Below are positions 7,729 to 16,201 of a stretch of DNA of 43,384 nt, piece after piece. The translations under genes were made by a program, and so were the position numbers. Numbering within the stretch: the stretch's first letter is position 1; every line of letters begins with the position of its first letter. This DNA is from Desulfobacteraceae bacterium (GTDB lineage: Bacteria > Desulfobacterota > Desulfobacteria > Desulfobacterales > JAABTS01), in contig JAABTS010000029.1 in the NCBI GenBank assembly GCA_011389735.1, positions 1 to 43,384 of the forward strand, written 5' to 3'. The notes beneath the pieces are model-generated. The model was not told the DNA's origin and searched no databases. It saw only the letters and a list, made by a program, of their open reading frames with translations.

Positions 7729-9852
7729 ATGGCGGAACATCCCAAAAAGCAAGAATGGATTGATCTTGCGACGAGTCAAATGAGAGGCAAGCCACTTGAA
7801 GGTTTGAATTGGAACACGCCTGAGGGGATTCAGGTAAAGCCGTTGTACACCAGGGAGGATATTGAAGGTCTTGAGAGTGAGAACACGCTTCCGGGGCTGC
7901 CTCCGTATGTTCGAGGGCCTATGGCGACGATGTACGCCGGCCGTCCCTGGACGATTCGTCAATATGCGGGTTTTTCGACGGCTCGGGAGTCCAACGCTTT
8001 TTACCGGCGGAATCTGGCGGCGGGTCAGAAGGGACTATCGGTGGCTTTTGATCTGGCGACGCATCGTGGGTATGATTCCGATCATCCTCGGGTTTCCGGT
8101 GATGTAGGCAAGGCGGGCGTGGCGATAGACAGTGTGGAGGACATGAAGATATTGTTTGATCAGATACCGCTTGATAAGATGTCTGTGTCCATGACGATGA
8201 ACGGTGCGGTGCTTCCGATTTTGGCGGGTTATATCGTGGCCGCGGAGGAGCAGGGCGTCAAGCAGGATCAATTGGCGGGTACGATTCAAAACGACATACT
8301 CAAAGAGTATTTGACTCGGAACACCTATATATATCCGCCGGAGCCTTCGATGCGGATTGTATCGGACATTATCGGTTATTGTTCAGGTAACATGCCCAAA
8401 TTCAACACGATCAGCATTTCCGGGTATCACATGATGGAGGCCGGCGCCGATTCGGTTCTTCAGACGGCGTTTACGCTGGCCGACGGCGTGGAGTATGTGC
8501 GTGCGGCGTTGAAAGCGGGGCTTGATATCGACGTTTTTGCTCCCCGGCTGTCGTTCTTTTTCGGGATCGGCATGAATTTTTTCATGGAAATCGCTATGTT
8601 GCGGGCGGCCCGTTTTCTTTGGCACAGGCTTATGAGCCGGTTTGAACCGAAAAACCCCAAGTCGTCGATGCTCAGAACTCATTGCCAGACATCGGGGTGG
8701 AGTCTAACGGCGCAAGATCCTTACAACAACATTATCCGGACGACGCTCGAATGTCTGGCGGCGGCTTTAGGCGGAACCCAGTCGCTCCACACCAATTCGT
8801 TTGACGAGGCCATTGGCCTGCCGACTGATTTTTCGGCCGGAATCGCCCGGAACACGCAGCTTATCGTTCAGGAAGAATCTCAGGTTTGCCGCACGGTCGA
8901 TCCGCTTGGCGGATCGTATTACATTGAATATCTGACCGACTCCATTGTCAGGGAGGCGTCGAAGATTATCGACGAGATCGAAGAGATGGGCGGCATGGCC
9001 AAAGCTATCGGCGCCGGAACGCCTAAAATGCGGATTGAAGAATCGGCGGCCAGGAAGCAGGCTCGGATTGATCAAGGGAAGGACACCATAGTGGGTGTCA
9101 ACAAGTACCGTATTGACGATGATCCGGATTTGGAAATCCTGGAGGTGTCCGCGGCGATACGCGACGAGCAGGTATCGCGGTTGAACGAAATTCGGGCGGG
9201 CCGTAATTCGGCCGCTGTCGATGAAGCTCTTAGGGCCGTCACGAGCGCGGCGGAATCCAAAGGCAACCTGCTGGAGGTCTGTATCGACGCGGTGCGGGCC
9301 AGGGCCACGGTGGGCGAGGTGTCCGACGCGCTGGAAAAAGTGTTCGGCCGGTATGTGGCGACCACGCAATGTATTTCCGGCGTATACGCTGCTGAATACG
9401 CGGACGACGACGTATTCAAATCGATTCGGAAACGGACGGACGATTTCAACGAGAAACATGGGCGCAGGCCAAGAATACTGGTGGTCAAAATGGGGCAGGA
9501 CGGTCATGACCGGGGCGTGAAAGTGATCGCCACGGCCTATGCGGATCTCGGGTTTGACGTTGATATCAGTCCCATGTTTCAGACGCCGGAGGAGGCCGCT
9601 CGCATGGCGGTGGAAAACGACGTTCACGTGGTCGGCGTGTCGACTCTGGCGGCGGGTCATAAAACGCTGGCGCCTCAGTTGATCGAGGCCTTGAAAAAAG
9701 AAGGCGGCGGGGATATCAAAGTGGTTGTCGGCGGCGTTATCCCTCCCAAGGACTATGAATTCCTATATGAATGCGGAGCGTCGGGGATTTTCGGGCCGGG
9801 TACGGCGGTGGCCGAATCCGCGAATAAAGTGTTGAACATAATTGAAGCCTGA
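7729..9852 (+). CDS. scpA: Methylmalonyl-CoA mutase, full-length (catalytic plus B12 domain)
   Basis: A 707-residue adenosylcobalamin enzyme interconverting methylmalonyl-CoA and succinyl-CoA. N-terminal TIM barrel: [14 protein letters not shown] with the substrate-contacting Tyr79, YPPEPSMRI, and [10 protein letters not shown] with catalytic His234. C-terminal Rossmann-like B12 domain: base-off motif DGHDRG at 591-596 with His593 as lower cobalt ligand, then [12 protein letters not shown] and GGVIPPKDY. The length matches single-chain mutases. The start at 7729 is chosen because TAAGGAGG ends 8 bases upstream; an in-frame start at 7702 has no good ribosome site. In sulfate reducers this enzyme serves propionate or succinate metabolism. 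The TetR-type palindrome upstream suggests acyl-CoA-responsive control. Heptamer repeats flank the gene on both sides. Related acyl-CoA mutases exist, so specificity for methylmalonyl-CoA is likely, not proved. Confidence 0.96.
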   Translation: MAEHPKKQEWIDLATSQMRGKPLEGLNWNTPEGIQVKPLYTREDIEGLESENTLPGLPPYVRGPMATMYAGRPWTIRQYAGFSTARESNAFYRRNLAAGQKGLSVAFDLATHRGYDSDHPRVSGDVGKAGVAIDSVEDMKILFDQIPLDKMSVSMTMNGAVLPILAGYIVAAEEQGVKQDQLAGTIQNDILKEYLTRNTYIYPPEPSMRIVSDIIGYCSGNMPKFNTISISGYHMMEAGADSVLQTAFTLADGVEYVRAALKAGLDIDVFAPRLSFFFGIGMNFFMEIAMLRAARFLWHRLMSRFEPKNPKSSMLRTHCQTSGWSLTAQDPYNNIIRTTLECLAAALGGTQSLHTNSFDEAIGLPTDFSAGIARNTQLIVQEESQVCRTVDPLGGSYYIEYLTDSIVREASKIIDEIEEMGGMAKAIGAGTPKMRIEESAARKQARIDQGKDTIVGVNKYRIDDDPDLEILEVSAAIRDEQVSRLNEIRAGRNSAAVDEALRAVTSAAESKGNLLEVCIDAVRARATVGEVSDALEKVFGRYVATTQCISGVYAAEYADDDVFKSIRKRTDDFNEKHGRRPRILVVKMGQDGHDRGVKVIATAYADLGFDVDISPMFQTPEEAARMAVENDVHVVGVSTLAAGHKTLAPQLIEALKKEGGGDIKVVVGGVIPPKDYEFLYECGASGIFGPGTAVAESANKVLNIIEA

Positions 9853-9857
9853 CCGAT

Positions 9858-9998
9858 ATTATTAATGTTGAATGCTAAATGTTAAATGGGGGACTCACAT
9901 TCAACATTCAACAATTATTAATGTTGAATGCTAAATGTTAAATGTTAAATGGGGGACTCACATTCAACATTCAACATTTAAAATTTAACATTAGAAAT
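9858..9998. repeat. Heptamer (TGTTGAA/TGTTAAA) repeat block, duplicated
   Basis: Two direct copies, 9858-9913 and 9914-9978, each hold heptamers in forward form (ATGTTGAATGCTAAATGTTAAA), then GGGGGACTCAC, then the same heptamers inverted (ATTCAACATTCAACA). The second copy has exactly one extra heptamer, which suggests slippage. A third partial inverted run continues to 9998. The block lies between convergent genes, and its inverted halves could fold into a hairpin acting as a two-way terminator. Related heptamers occur upstream of the mutase (about 7662-7708) and at 43363-43384. Confidence 0.85.
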
Positions 9999-10691
9999 TC
10001 AACCCGCCCCCTTTTCAATAACGCGTTGATATCGTTTTTTCGCCCATTTCATAATCACAAACAAAAGCACAAAAATTACCGCCATCACGGCGAAGATCGG
10101 CAGGTTCAATTCCGCTGAGGCCTCGCCCAGAAGGACGAACGGAATTCCCATGATCCCCTGGATTAACCATCCGAAAAAAAAATAATGCCGAAAGGGAACA
10201 CCGCTTATGGGCAGCAAATAATTTTTCATGCTATAGGACAGCCCTGGAATGACCATGAACAGGAAGCAGAATTCCATGTTCCGGTCTTCCGGGATGCTGA
10301 AAATCTTATAGTCTTTTTCTTTTTTTAAAGCATATTGTTTGATCCGGTCGCCGATAAACGAGCGGGTCAGCCAGAATGAAAACAGCAAGTGCAGCGGCAT
10401 GATCGAAAACATCGCCAGGATTCCGATAACGACGCCGAAACGCATGCCCATGAGAACCAAAAGCGCGGTTATAGGAAATCCCACGAGCGGCAACATGATA
10501 AAAGCGCCGATAATCACCATAAAATGAATATCTTCATTTTGCAGATAATCTATAAACCGCTGGATTTCCGGTTCAAACAAGATATAGAGCCCCACGGCCA
10601 GGCACAGCACGAGAACAACGATGAGCGTCGCCTGTAATATTTTCCACTTCACACTCCTTGTCAACTTGATGTCTTTCAGAGCTTTAATCAA
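9999..10691 (-). CDS. TVP38/TMEM64 (VTT/DedA-like) membrane protein
   Basis: A 230-residue integral membrane protein with about five or six hydrophobic segments. These include ILQATLIVVLVLCLAVGLYIL near the N-terminus, a VTT core with the LPLVGFPIT re-entrant-loop-like stretch and conserved MVIPGLSYSMKNYLLPISG, and a final hydrophobic helix before a basic tail. VTT/TVP38 proteins are lipid-scramblase or transport-related inner-membrane proteins. The start is a TTG overlapping the stop of the upstream EEP gene by 8 bases, so translation is coupled. Last gene of a four-gene operon (GT4, phosphatase, EEP, VTT). VTT genes often sit next to EEP genes, supporting a shared membrane-lipid role. Confidence 0.88.
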   Translation of the reverse strand: MIKALKDIKLTRSVKWKILQATLIVVLVLCLAVGLYILFEPEIQRFIDYLQNEDIHFMVIIGAFIMLPLVGFPITALLVLMGMRFGVVIGILAMFSIMPLHLLFSFWLTRSFIGDRIKQYALKKEKDYKIFSIPEDRNMEFCFLFMVIPGLSYSMKNYLLPISGVPFRHYFFFGWLIQGIMGIPFVLLGEASAELNLPIFAVMAVIFVLLFVIMKWAKKRYQRVIEKGAG

Positions 10692-11466
10692 AATTCATCG
10701 CCAATTCGCCGCACACCGGCAAATGATCCGACGTTCGCCTGATGTGATAGCCGGAGGGTATATCAATACAAATCGGAAAAAAATGATCCGAAACAAAAAT
10801 ATGATCCAGCCGCAGAATCGGCGACCATGAGATAAAAGTCGCCTTCGGCCGTTTTTTCGGTTCAGCGAGTATTTGCACGTCTTTTAGATACGATGTGATT
10901 TTTCGATAAACGGGCGATCCGGGGCCGCAATTGAAATCGCCGCACAACACGACGGCCTCCCGCTTTTTTAGGGCGTCGCTCAATATCGGATCCAAAAACA
11001 GAGCTTCAGCCTGTACCTGGCGATCTTTCCGGTGTAACCCGAAGTGCGTGTTGACCACCTTGACGGGTCCGCCGGGCGTATTCACCGTCACCGCCATGGC
11101 CCCTCGCATCTCTTTCGGCCTTTTCGATCTCAGAGCCGGCAGAAGCACGCATTGAAAATCCTGCATGGGATACCGGCTCAAGACCGCAAGCCCATACTGT
11201 TCCATTTCGAATTCGACCACAGGGAAAAAATGATAGGTCATGCCGAGTCCCTCGGCCAGATATTCGGCCTGATTCAAAAATTGCGTTCGATGTTTGCCGA
11301 CATCGACTTCCTGAAGAGCGACGATATCCGGGGTCAATCGAGAAATCGATTCCAGAGTCGATTCAGGGTCGATTCGGCGAACGATATTGACGCAACTATG
11401 GATATTGTATGTCATGACCTTGAGCGTAAAACACCCCGCGGTGAATTTATTTTTCCGTCGTCCCAT
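10684..11466 (-). CDS. Endonuclease/exonuclease/phosphatase (EEP) family hydrolase
   Basis: A 260-residue protein with EEP-fold motifs in order: LKVMTYNIHSC near the start (metal-site Asn), DIVALQEVD (catalytic Glu), VVNTHFGLH, VVLCGDFNCGP (Asp/Asn pair), and SDHLPVCGEL at the C-terminus (catalytic Asp-His). All core residues are present, so it should be an active Mg-dependent phosphodiesterase or phosphatase. In this family substrates range from DNA to phospholipids and inositol phosphates. Because it sits between a phosphatase-superfamily gene and a VTT gene, a lipid or head-group substrate is more likely than DNA, but this is inference. No signal peptide is evident. It overlaps the upstream gene by 20 bases and the downstream gene by 8 bases. 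Confidence 0.88.
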   Translation of the reverse strand: MGRRKNKFTAGCFTLKVMTYNIHSCVNIVRRIDPESTLESISRLTPDIVALQEVDVGKHRTQFLNQAEYLAEGLGMTYHFFPVVEFEMEQYGLAVLSRYPMQDFQCVLLPALRSKRPKEMRGAMAVTVNTPGGPVKVVNTHFGLHRKDRQVQAEALFLDPILSDALKKREAVVLCGDFNCGPGSPVYRKITSYLKDVQILAEPKKRPKATFISWSPILRLDHIFVSDHFFPICIDIPSGYHIRRTSDHLPVCGELAMNFD

Positions 11467-13063
11467 CCTGCCTGCTTAAATATTGCAATACAATTTCTCT
11501 TAAATCAATGGGCCTTAAATGCGATCTCCTGTCCTTGATCTCATCCGGCAGAAGCACAAAGGCTCTGGTTTCTTCCTTTCCGATTCCTCCGTGAGCCCCG
11601 TTTTCGATACTGAAGGTCAGCGGAGTGCGAACAGGATCCCATCCGGAAACAATGACGTCTCCTGCATTGGGATGCTCGCATACGTTCGATAGATCCTCAA
11701 CCACTTGGTCGCCAAAGGGATGGTCTTTTCCCAGAATCCTGTCCTTATCGTCGAACAAATCCCATCGGCCCGAAGCGTTTATAGCGGTTATCCGGCCGTC
11801 CTTTTTGAAAATCACCAAAGGGAATCCCGCTTTTTTTACGAGGTTTTCCGCAAAGACGGAACGATACTCCTCGGAACAGGCTTCAAGAATATAAACATGG
11901 CCGAGCGGCCCCATTGTAGTAATTTCGATATGCTCCGGCGATACACGGGAGGTATCCTTGTCGTGCGAATTGAAACCCGAAAAAAGCTTGTTCTTGGAGC
12001 GGTAATATAAATAATCGGACGACCTGTCCGGTTCTTTGCGGCCGGCGGCTCCGCTTACAGTTTCACTGTCCGCGAACACTCTTTTGACGGCGTCTTTCGG
12101 AGATCCGTTAAAACGGTCGAAATAGCTTGCCACTGCTTCCTGCCCGTGGTCTGAAAAAAGGAAAATCGTGTAGTTCCGGTTGCAGCTCCGATCCGCGGTG
12201 CGAAATACGTCCTTGACAACATCATCCACGCCTTTGAGAGTCCAATGCGCAAATCTTGAATTCGGCCCCCTCCGGTGCGCCTGTTCGTCGTAACCGAGCA
12301 GATTGAAGCTGATTATAGGCATACCCCGGGCGATGTCCATCTTGACCCGGAAACGAACCAGTTCACGTAGAACAATACAAATGAATATCCGGGACATTAT
12401 AAACACCGCTTCCTTTCTAAAATTCCTGCCTGTGAAGATTCCCCGGAAAAAATCAGTCACGGCCAGAACGCTTTCCACTATAGAGTATGCGGCCACCCGT
12501 ATGATTTTATCGATATGAAATATCAATAGAAGCAAAATTTTAAATGGGTTCAAAGCTTTGATCATCGATTCGATGGTTAAGCCGTCGGTACAATAATACG
12601 ATACCCGGGCGCCTCCCGAAAACAAGGTGGAATATGCGCTTCCGCCTTTGAGGAGAGGAGTGTTTCCCTTTTCGATCCTACGGGCGACTTTTCGAACAGC
12701 GGCAGGCTGAAACATGGCCTTTCGCTTGCCGTCCTCCCGGTCAAAAAACTCGAAGGCCGGCACGCACGTTTTCACTCCGTAAAACAATTCGCCCATCACG
12801 GCCGGAGTTGAGGACGGGATTCCGGAATAAAACAATTTTCCGGAATATTTTCCGGACTTGATCAATTTCTGAACAAACGGAGTCCGCCCGTTCGCCATCG
12901 CTTTTTCCAACTGACGATAAGAAAGGCCGTCGATTTGAATCATGATAACGCCGTCGCCTTCCGGCCGTTCAACAACTTCCCGCAGATTCATCAAGCGAAC
13001 AAACCAGGAATTTTTGGAAAAATAGGACACCATTTCGCTCAATCGTTTTTTAATTCGATCCAT
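11447..13063 (-). CDS. Alkaline phosphatase superfamily / type I phosphodiesterase-like hydrolase
   Basis: About 538 residues. Metal-binding and nucleophile motifs of the alkaline-phosphatase superfamily are visible: VIMIQIDGLSY with Asp45, SSTPAVMGELF with nucleophile Thr86, FNLLGYDEQAHRRGP (Asp and His ligands) and FLFSDHGQE (Asp-His). A central hydrophobic insert (about 180-250, ILLLLIFHIDKI) may touch the membrane. Probably hydrolyses phosphodiester or phosphomonoester head groups; the exact substrate is unknown. The chosen ATG at 13063 has AAGGA about 11 bases upstream; a GTG at 13072 is the alternative but sits too close to that site. It overlaps the glycosyltransferase upstream and the EEP gene downstream, so the four genes form one operon. 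Confidence 0.88.
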   Translation of the reverse strand: MDRIKKRLSEMVSYFSKNSWFVRLMNLREVVERPEGDGVIMIQIDGLSYRQLEKAMANGRTPFVQKLIKSGKYSGKLFYSGIPSSTPAVMGELFYGVKTCVPAFEFFDREDGKRKAMFQPAAVRKVARRIEKGNTPLLKGGSAYSTLFSGGARVSYYCTDGLTIESMIKALNPFKILLLLIFHIDKIIRVAAYSIVESVLAVTDFFRGIFTGRNFRKEAVFIMSRIFICIVLRELVRFRVKMDIARGMPIISFNLLGYDEQAHRRGPNSRFAHWTLKGVDDVVKDVFRTADRSCNRNYTIFLFSDHGQEAVASYFDRFNGSPKDAVKRVFADSETVSGAAGRKEPDRSSDYLYYRSKNKLFSGFNSHDKDTSRVSPEHIEITTMGPLGHVYILEACSEEYRSVFAENLVKKAGFPLVIFKKDGRITAINASGRWDLFDDKDRILGKDHPFGDQVVEDLSNVCEHPNAGDVIVSGWDPVRTPLTFSIENGAHGGIGKEETRAFVLLPDEIKDRRSHLRPIDLREIVLQYLSRQDGTTEK

Positions 13064-14354
13064 TGTCACCACTGTCCTTTTCGACTGTACCGACCATTGC
13101 CCTGGCTTTTTCCGTCAGCAAATCCCATTCGGCCCGGATTCCCAACAGAAAGGACTCCCAGGGTTCCAGGGTATGGCTTTTGTGCGTTCTTTTTTCCGGC
13201 ATCTCGGCTATCGTGGTTTCGTATAGTTCATTCAGGGCTTCCGCGCATTGTTCCCGGCTGAATTTATCAGCGGTTTCACGCGCTTTCACTTCCCATCTGG
13301 CCATTTGACGGTCGTCCGCCGCCGCCGTTTTAACGGCGTCCGCAAAAATATCTTCGTCCGCATTTTCATCCAAAAGCCGACCGTTTTTACCATCAGCGAC
13401 TACTTCCCTCACTCCCGATGCATCCAGCGCAATTACCGGAACGCCTGCGGCCATGGCTTCGACAAGCACCATTCCCTGAGTTTCGGATTTGGATGAAAAC
13501 ACGAACAAATCCATTGCGTTGTATGCGCCGCTGAGTTCGTCGCCCGATTTTGCGCCGGGCGCTATCAGCCTGTCCTGTAGTCCTTCACGACTAAAAACCT
13601 CGGCGATACCGTCCTGGCTGGGGCCTTCTCCAACCACCAGAAAACAGGTTTCAGTCGTCTGCTTGACAACCCGCACGACGGCTTCGGTCAAAAAATCCAG
13701 ATTTTTTTCAGGCGCAAGTCTTCCGAGATGGCCGATCACAAAAGCGTTTTCCGGGATTTGATGGGATTTTCGAAAGGCCTTACCGTCGCCTTCCGAAAAA
13801 AAGGGAACGTCCACGCCGGTGGGAATTACGCTTATGGGCGTCTCCACGCCTCTGCTCCGGAGCAACTCCTCGATACTGGCGCTTGGAGCCGCCACACGGT
13901 CGCACAAATTCGCGTATTGTATGGATAATTCACGGGCGAACCGTTTCATGACATTGGAATCCTTGTTTATATAATGGGCATATTCCTCGTATAATGTGTG
14001 ATGCGTGAAGACAAGGGGGAGGTTTCGCCGTCCAGCCGCTCGCAACGCCGCATCGCCCAAAAGATAGGGATGGTGGCTGTGGATAATGTCCGGCCTGAAT
14101 TCATCAATTTTTTCATCGATATATACAGGCACGGGGATTCGAAGGGAAAAATCGCTGCCGTTAAATTCCTGAATCGCGGGAACCCTTACAATATCAGGTT
14201 CTTCTTCGTCGCTAACTTCATAACCCGGATAAATCGGCGCTGTGATCATCACGCTATGTCCCAATTCCCTTAAATCCTCCGCAAAAATGGCTACGGACCT
14301 CGACACGCCCCCTACATGAGGCAGATATGTGTTTGTGAACATACAAATATTCAT
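13050..14354 (-). CDS. Glycosyltransferase family 4 (GT-B)
   Basis: A 434-residue GT-B enzyme. N-terminal acceptor domain begins MNICMFTNTYLPHVGGVSRSV with the glycine-rich loop; HSHHPYLLGDAAL follows around residue 95. C-terminal donor domain has GHLGRLAPEKN near 205 and SKSETQGMVLVEAMAAGVPV near 290, the E-x7-E motif binding the nucleotide sugar. The similarity pattern resembles diacylglycerol or phosphatidylinositol glycosyltransferases of the GT4 class, consistent with the lipid-type hydrolases and VTT protein downstream, but the acceptor is not certain. First gene of the operon; GGAAGG lies upstream of the ATG. Probably peripheral at the inner membrane. Confidence 0.9.
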   Translation of the reverse strand: MNICMFTNTYLPHVGGVSRSVAIFAEDLRELGHSVMITAPIYPGYEVSDEEEPDIVRVPAIQEFNGSDFSLRIPVPVYIDEKIDEFRPDIIHSHHPYLLGDAALRAAGRRNLPLVFTHHTLYEEYAHYINKDSNVMKRFARELSIQYANLCDRVAAPSASIEELLRSRGVETPISVIPTGVDVPFFSEGDGKAFRKSHQIPENAFVIGHLGRLAPEKNLDFLTEAVVRVVKQTTETCFLVVGEGPSQDGIAEVFSREGLQDRLIAPGAKSGDELSGAYNAMDLFVFSSKSETQGMVLVEAMAAGVPVIALDASGVREVVADGKNGRLLDENADEDIFADAVKTAAADDRQMARWEVKARETADKFSREQCAEALNELYETTIAEMPEKRTHKSHTLEPWESFLLGIRAEWDLLTEKARAMVGTVEKDSGDNGSN

Positions 14355-14375
14355 CAGATTGTATTCCTTCCGTTA

Positions 14376-14475
14376 CAGGTTTTCAGAAATTTAATTTCAC
14401 AAGGCGGCGGTCCGGGATCATACGATTCGCATTTTCCAGGGCGCCCGCCCTCAGTGAATTTACATCTGAATCAAT
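14376..14475. repeat. Family A repeat, degenerate complete copy
   Basis: The left arm (TTTTCAGAAATTTAATTTCAC, 14379-14400) and AAGGCGGCGG are nearly identical to the copy at 43195. The centre (TCCGGGATCATACGATTCG) and the right arm (GTGAATTTACATCTG) are diverged. It directly follows, in genome order, the start of the glycosyltransferase gene and so lies in that operon's upstream region. Confidence 0.75.
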
Positions 14476-14505
14476 AATCAGGCGACATTTCAATTAAATA
14501 AAACG

Positions 14506-14840
14506 GCGCTTGAACTAAAATCCGCAAAATGCGACGCTGAGCGGGTTTGTAACCACGGATCTAAGCTGGTTTTTAACCCGCGTGTCCCCTCGTGGCCGGC
14601 GAGGATTGCAAATCCCCTGGGAGCTTAAGGCTCTAAGCCGGTTTTTAACCACGGCTCTGAGCGGGTTTGCAACCCGCACGGCCCCTCGTGGCCGGCGGGG
14701 GTTGCAAACCCCCTGAGAGCTTAAGGCTCTAAGCCGGTTTTTAACCACGGCTCTGAGCGGGTTTGCAACCCGCGTGTCCCCTCGTGGCCGGCGGGGGTTG
14801 CAAATCCCCTGAGAGCGTGAGGGGGTTTTTGTTCAGCCGC
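14506..14840. repeat. Family B element with three 96-bp tandem units
   Basis: Outer ends are inverted: GCGCTTGAACTAAAA at the left, TTTTTGTTCAGCCGC at the right. Inside, units at 14551-14646 and 14647-14742 are exactly 96 bp each, with a third partial unit to about 14829. Each unit holds two hairpin cores, GCGGGTTTGCAACCCGC-type and GGGGGTTGCAAACCCCC-type, separated by CCCCTCGTGGCCGGC. The same cores occur in family C. Reading frames through it (for example 14515-14748) give only repetitive Arg/Pro/Leu peptides and are not genes. Confidence 0.88.
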
Positions 14841-14842
14841 TA

Positions 14843-14912
14843 AAATAGGAATAATTATAGCCGGGAAAATGAAAATGCGCCAGTGAAATTTGATTCCTGG
14901 AAGGCTATACCT
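14843..14912. repeat. Family A repeat, right half (split by the family B element)
   Basis: 14876-14912 reads GCGCCAGTGAAATTTGATTC then CTGGAAGGCTATA, matching the right end of the 43195 copy. A left-arm remnant (ATTTCAATTAAAT, about 14488-14500) lies on the other side of the family B element, so family B probably inserted into a family A copy. The repeat's right end overlaps the stop codon of the PRC-barrel gene. Confidence 0.6.
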
Positions 14913-15651
14913 CGAAAGGCCTGCCGTAGTAATCATAAAGATGCATTTCGTATTCAACGTTCACCGGTTTATTCGGATCATATTCCGGGCTGTTTTCAAT
15001 CTGCCGGGTATTTAAATCCACAGACACTTCCGATCCCATCCAATCGATTTTTTCAATCCAGGCCGGGGAAAGAAGCGTTTTTTTACCGCCGGGCAACCAG
15101 TTTCGCGTATCCACAACCATGTATTTCAAAGCCCAGGTTTCGTCATTCAGGATAAAATCTTCTACATGGCCGATATTTCCGTCGGTCGCGGAAATGGAAT
15201 ATCCTTTTACTTCCTTGACGGAACGAAGATGGTTGACTTTTTCAATATCGGTGTCCTCCCCTTGCTGCGTCGCCCGAACCGCATTCAGATTCGTTGGATA
15301 CGGAAACATTCCCCACATGGCGTCTCCGGCCCAATAATATGGATATCCGTAATAATTGAAAAACCGCACCTCGTACTCCCGGGACACCGGCATGTTTTCT
15401 TCGATCGGCGGGCAGCTTTCAATTTGCTCATGGGTGATGTTCATCAAGATGGTTTGGCTTTTCCAGTCGGCTTTCTCGATAAACGCGGGAGAAACGAGTA
15501 CTTTTTTCTCCGCGAGCCAGCTTCCGGTGTCCGCGATCATATACCGGACGGCCCACCACCGGTCGTCGAACAAAAAATCCGCTACCTTTCCAATATCCCC
15601 GTCTTTGGACAAAAGGTTATAATGCACAATGTCGTCTATACTTCTTAGCAT
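14905..15651 (-). CDS. Tandem PRC-barrel domain protein
   Basis: A 248-residue soluble protein with two PRC-barrel repeats. The first, about 1-75, reads LLSKDGDIGKVADFLFDDRWWAVRYMIADTG with VLVSPAFIEKADW. The second, about 145-215, reads ISATDGNIGHVEDFILNDETWALKYMVVDTR with TLLSPAWIEKIDW. Each is followed by a similar tail (REYEVRFFNYYGYPYY and VEYEMHLYDYYGRPFEV). Such proteins occur in stress-related and photosynthetic-reaction-centre-like contexts and bind partners, but no enzymatic role is known. It is divergent from the transporter remnant at 15832. The terminal residues and stop codon coincide with the end of a family A repeat. Confidence 0.88.
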   Translation of the reverse strand: MLRSIDDIVHYNLLSKDGDIGKVADFLFDDRWWAVRYMIADTGSWLAEKKVLVSPAFIEKADWKSQTILMNITHEQIESCPPIEENMPVSREYEVRFFNYYGYPYYWAGDAMWGMFPYPTNLNAVRATQQGEDTDIEKVNHLRSVKEVKGYSISATDGNIGHVEDFILNDETWALKYMVVDTRNWLPGGKKTLLSPAWIEKIDWMGSEVSVDLNTRQIENSPEYDPNKPVNVEYEMHLYDYYGRPFEV

Positions 15652-15831
15652 GTTCCAGTCCTCCTCAATATTTCGTTTCGTCTTCAGATTGATTACATCT
15701 TACCTTCGAGCGTTGCAGACAGGAATACGGGTTTGCATGGATATGGATCGTTTAAAAGATGTAATTCCGGAATGCGTGAGAAGGTTCAATCAGGTCTTGA
15801 AATCCCGGAATAAAACAGATATGATCGCCTT

Positions 15832-16088
15832 ATGTTAGCCGTCATCACATTACTGATCGTCCTTATATTATCCATATTGATCACCCGAATCGCGACTGTT
15901 GCACTGACGCACACCGGCCAAACCTTCATCAAAGCTCACGACACCTTGATTCTATACGGTCGGGCCTCCTCCATTCAACAGCTCGATAACACAAGAAAGG
16001 ATTGATGGGCGATATCGACCACGCCCGTGAAGTCGATGAACAAACACGTATAATTGAGAATGAAAGCCGGGATGATTCCGGGAAATGA
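15832..16088 (+). pseudogene. Decayed TrkA-C-domain membrane transporter gene (internal deletion and frameshift)
   Basis: The reading frame from 15832 (MLAVITLLIVLILSILITRI) continues ATVALTHTG, matching the N-terminus of membrane proteins with a C-terminal TrkA-C/RCK domain. It then jumps directly to KAHDTLILYGRASSIQQLD, which matches the end of the TrkA-C domain of the same family. It stops at 16003-16005. The following frame, shifted by one base, continues with GDIDHAREVDEQTRIIENES, the usual charged C-terminal tail, to a stop at 16086-16088. So about two thirds of the middle is missing and the tail is out of frame: a dead gene. The assignment rests on remembered family sequence, so a database search is needed. 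Confidence 0.65.
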
Positions 16089-16201
16089 CGTCTTTTTTAA
16101 AGCTGCATGACTTCCCGGCTGAAAATACATATTTTCCCGATTGACGGTCTATTAAAAGCTCCCGGTAAATTTCGGGAACAGTGCATAACCTGTTGAGATA
16201 A

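Noticed and set aside
8767-9660. A 297-residue open frame on the minus strand
   Set aside because: It lies wholly opposite the methylmalonyl-CoA mutase gene, has no ribosome site or family similarity, and reflects codon bias of the real gene.
14551-14829. Possible CRISPR array
   Set aside because: The units are contiguous 96-bp copies with no unique spacers, and no cas genes are present.
14515-14957. Two repetitive Arg/Pro-rich frames on the minus strand
   Set aside because: They translate the 96-bp tandem units; similar peptides would arise from any copy of the repeat.
15629-15838. A 69-residue plus-strand frame
   Set aside because: It begins inside the divergent PRC-barrel gene and has no family similarity; the transporter remnant starts at its end in another frame.
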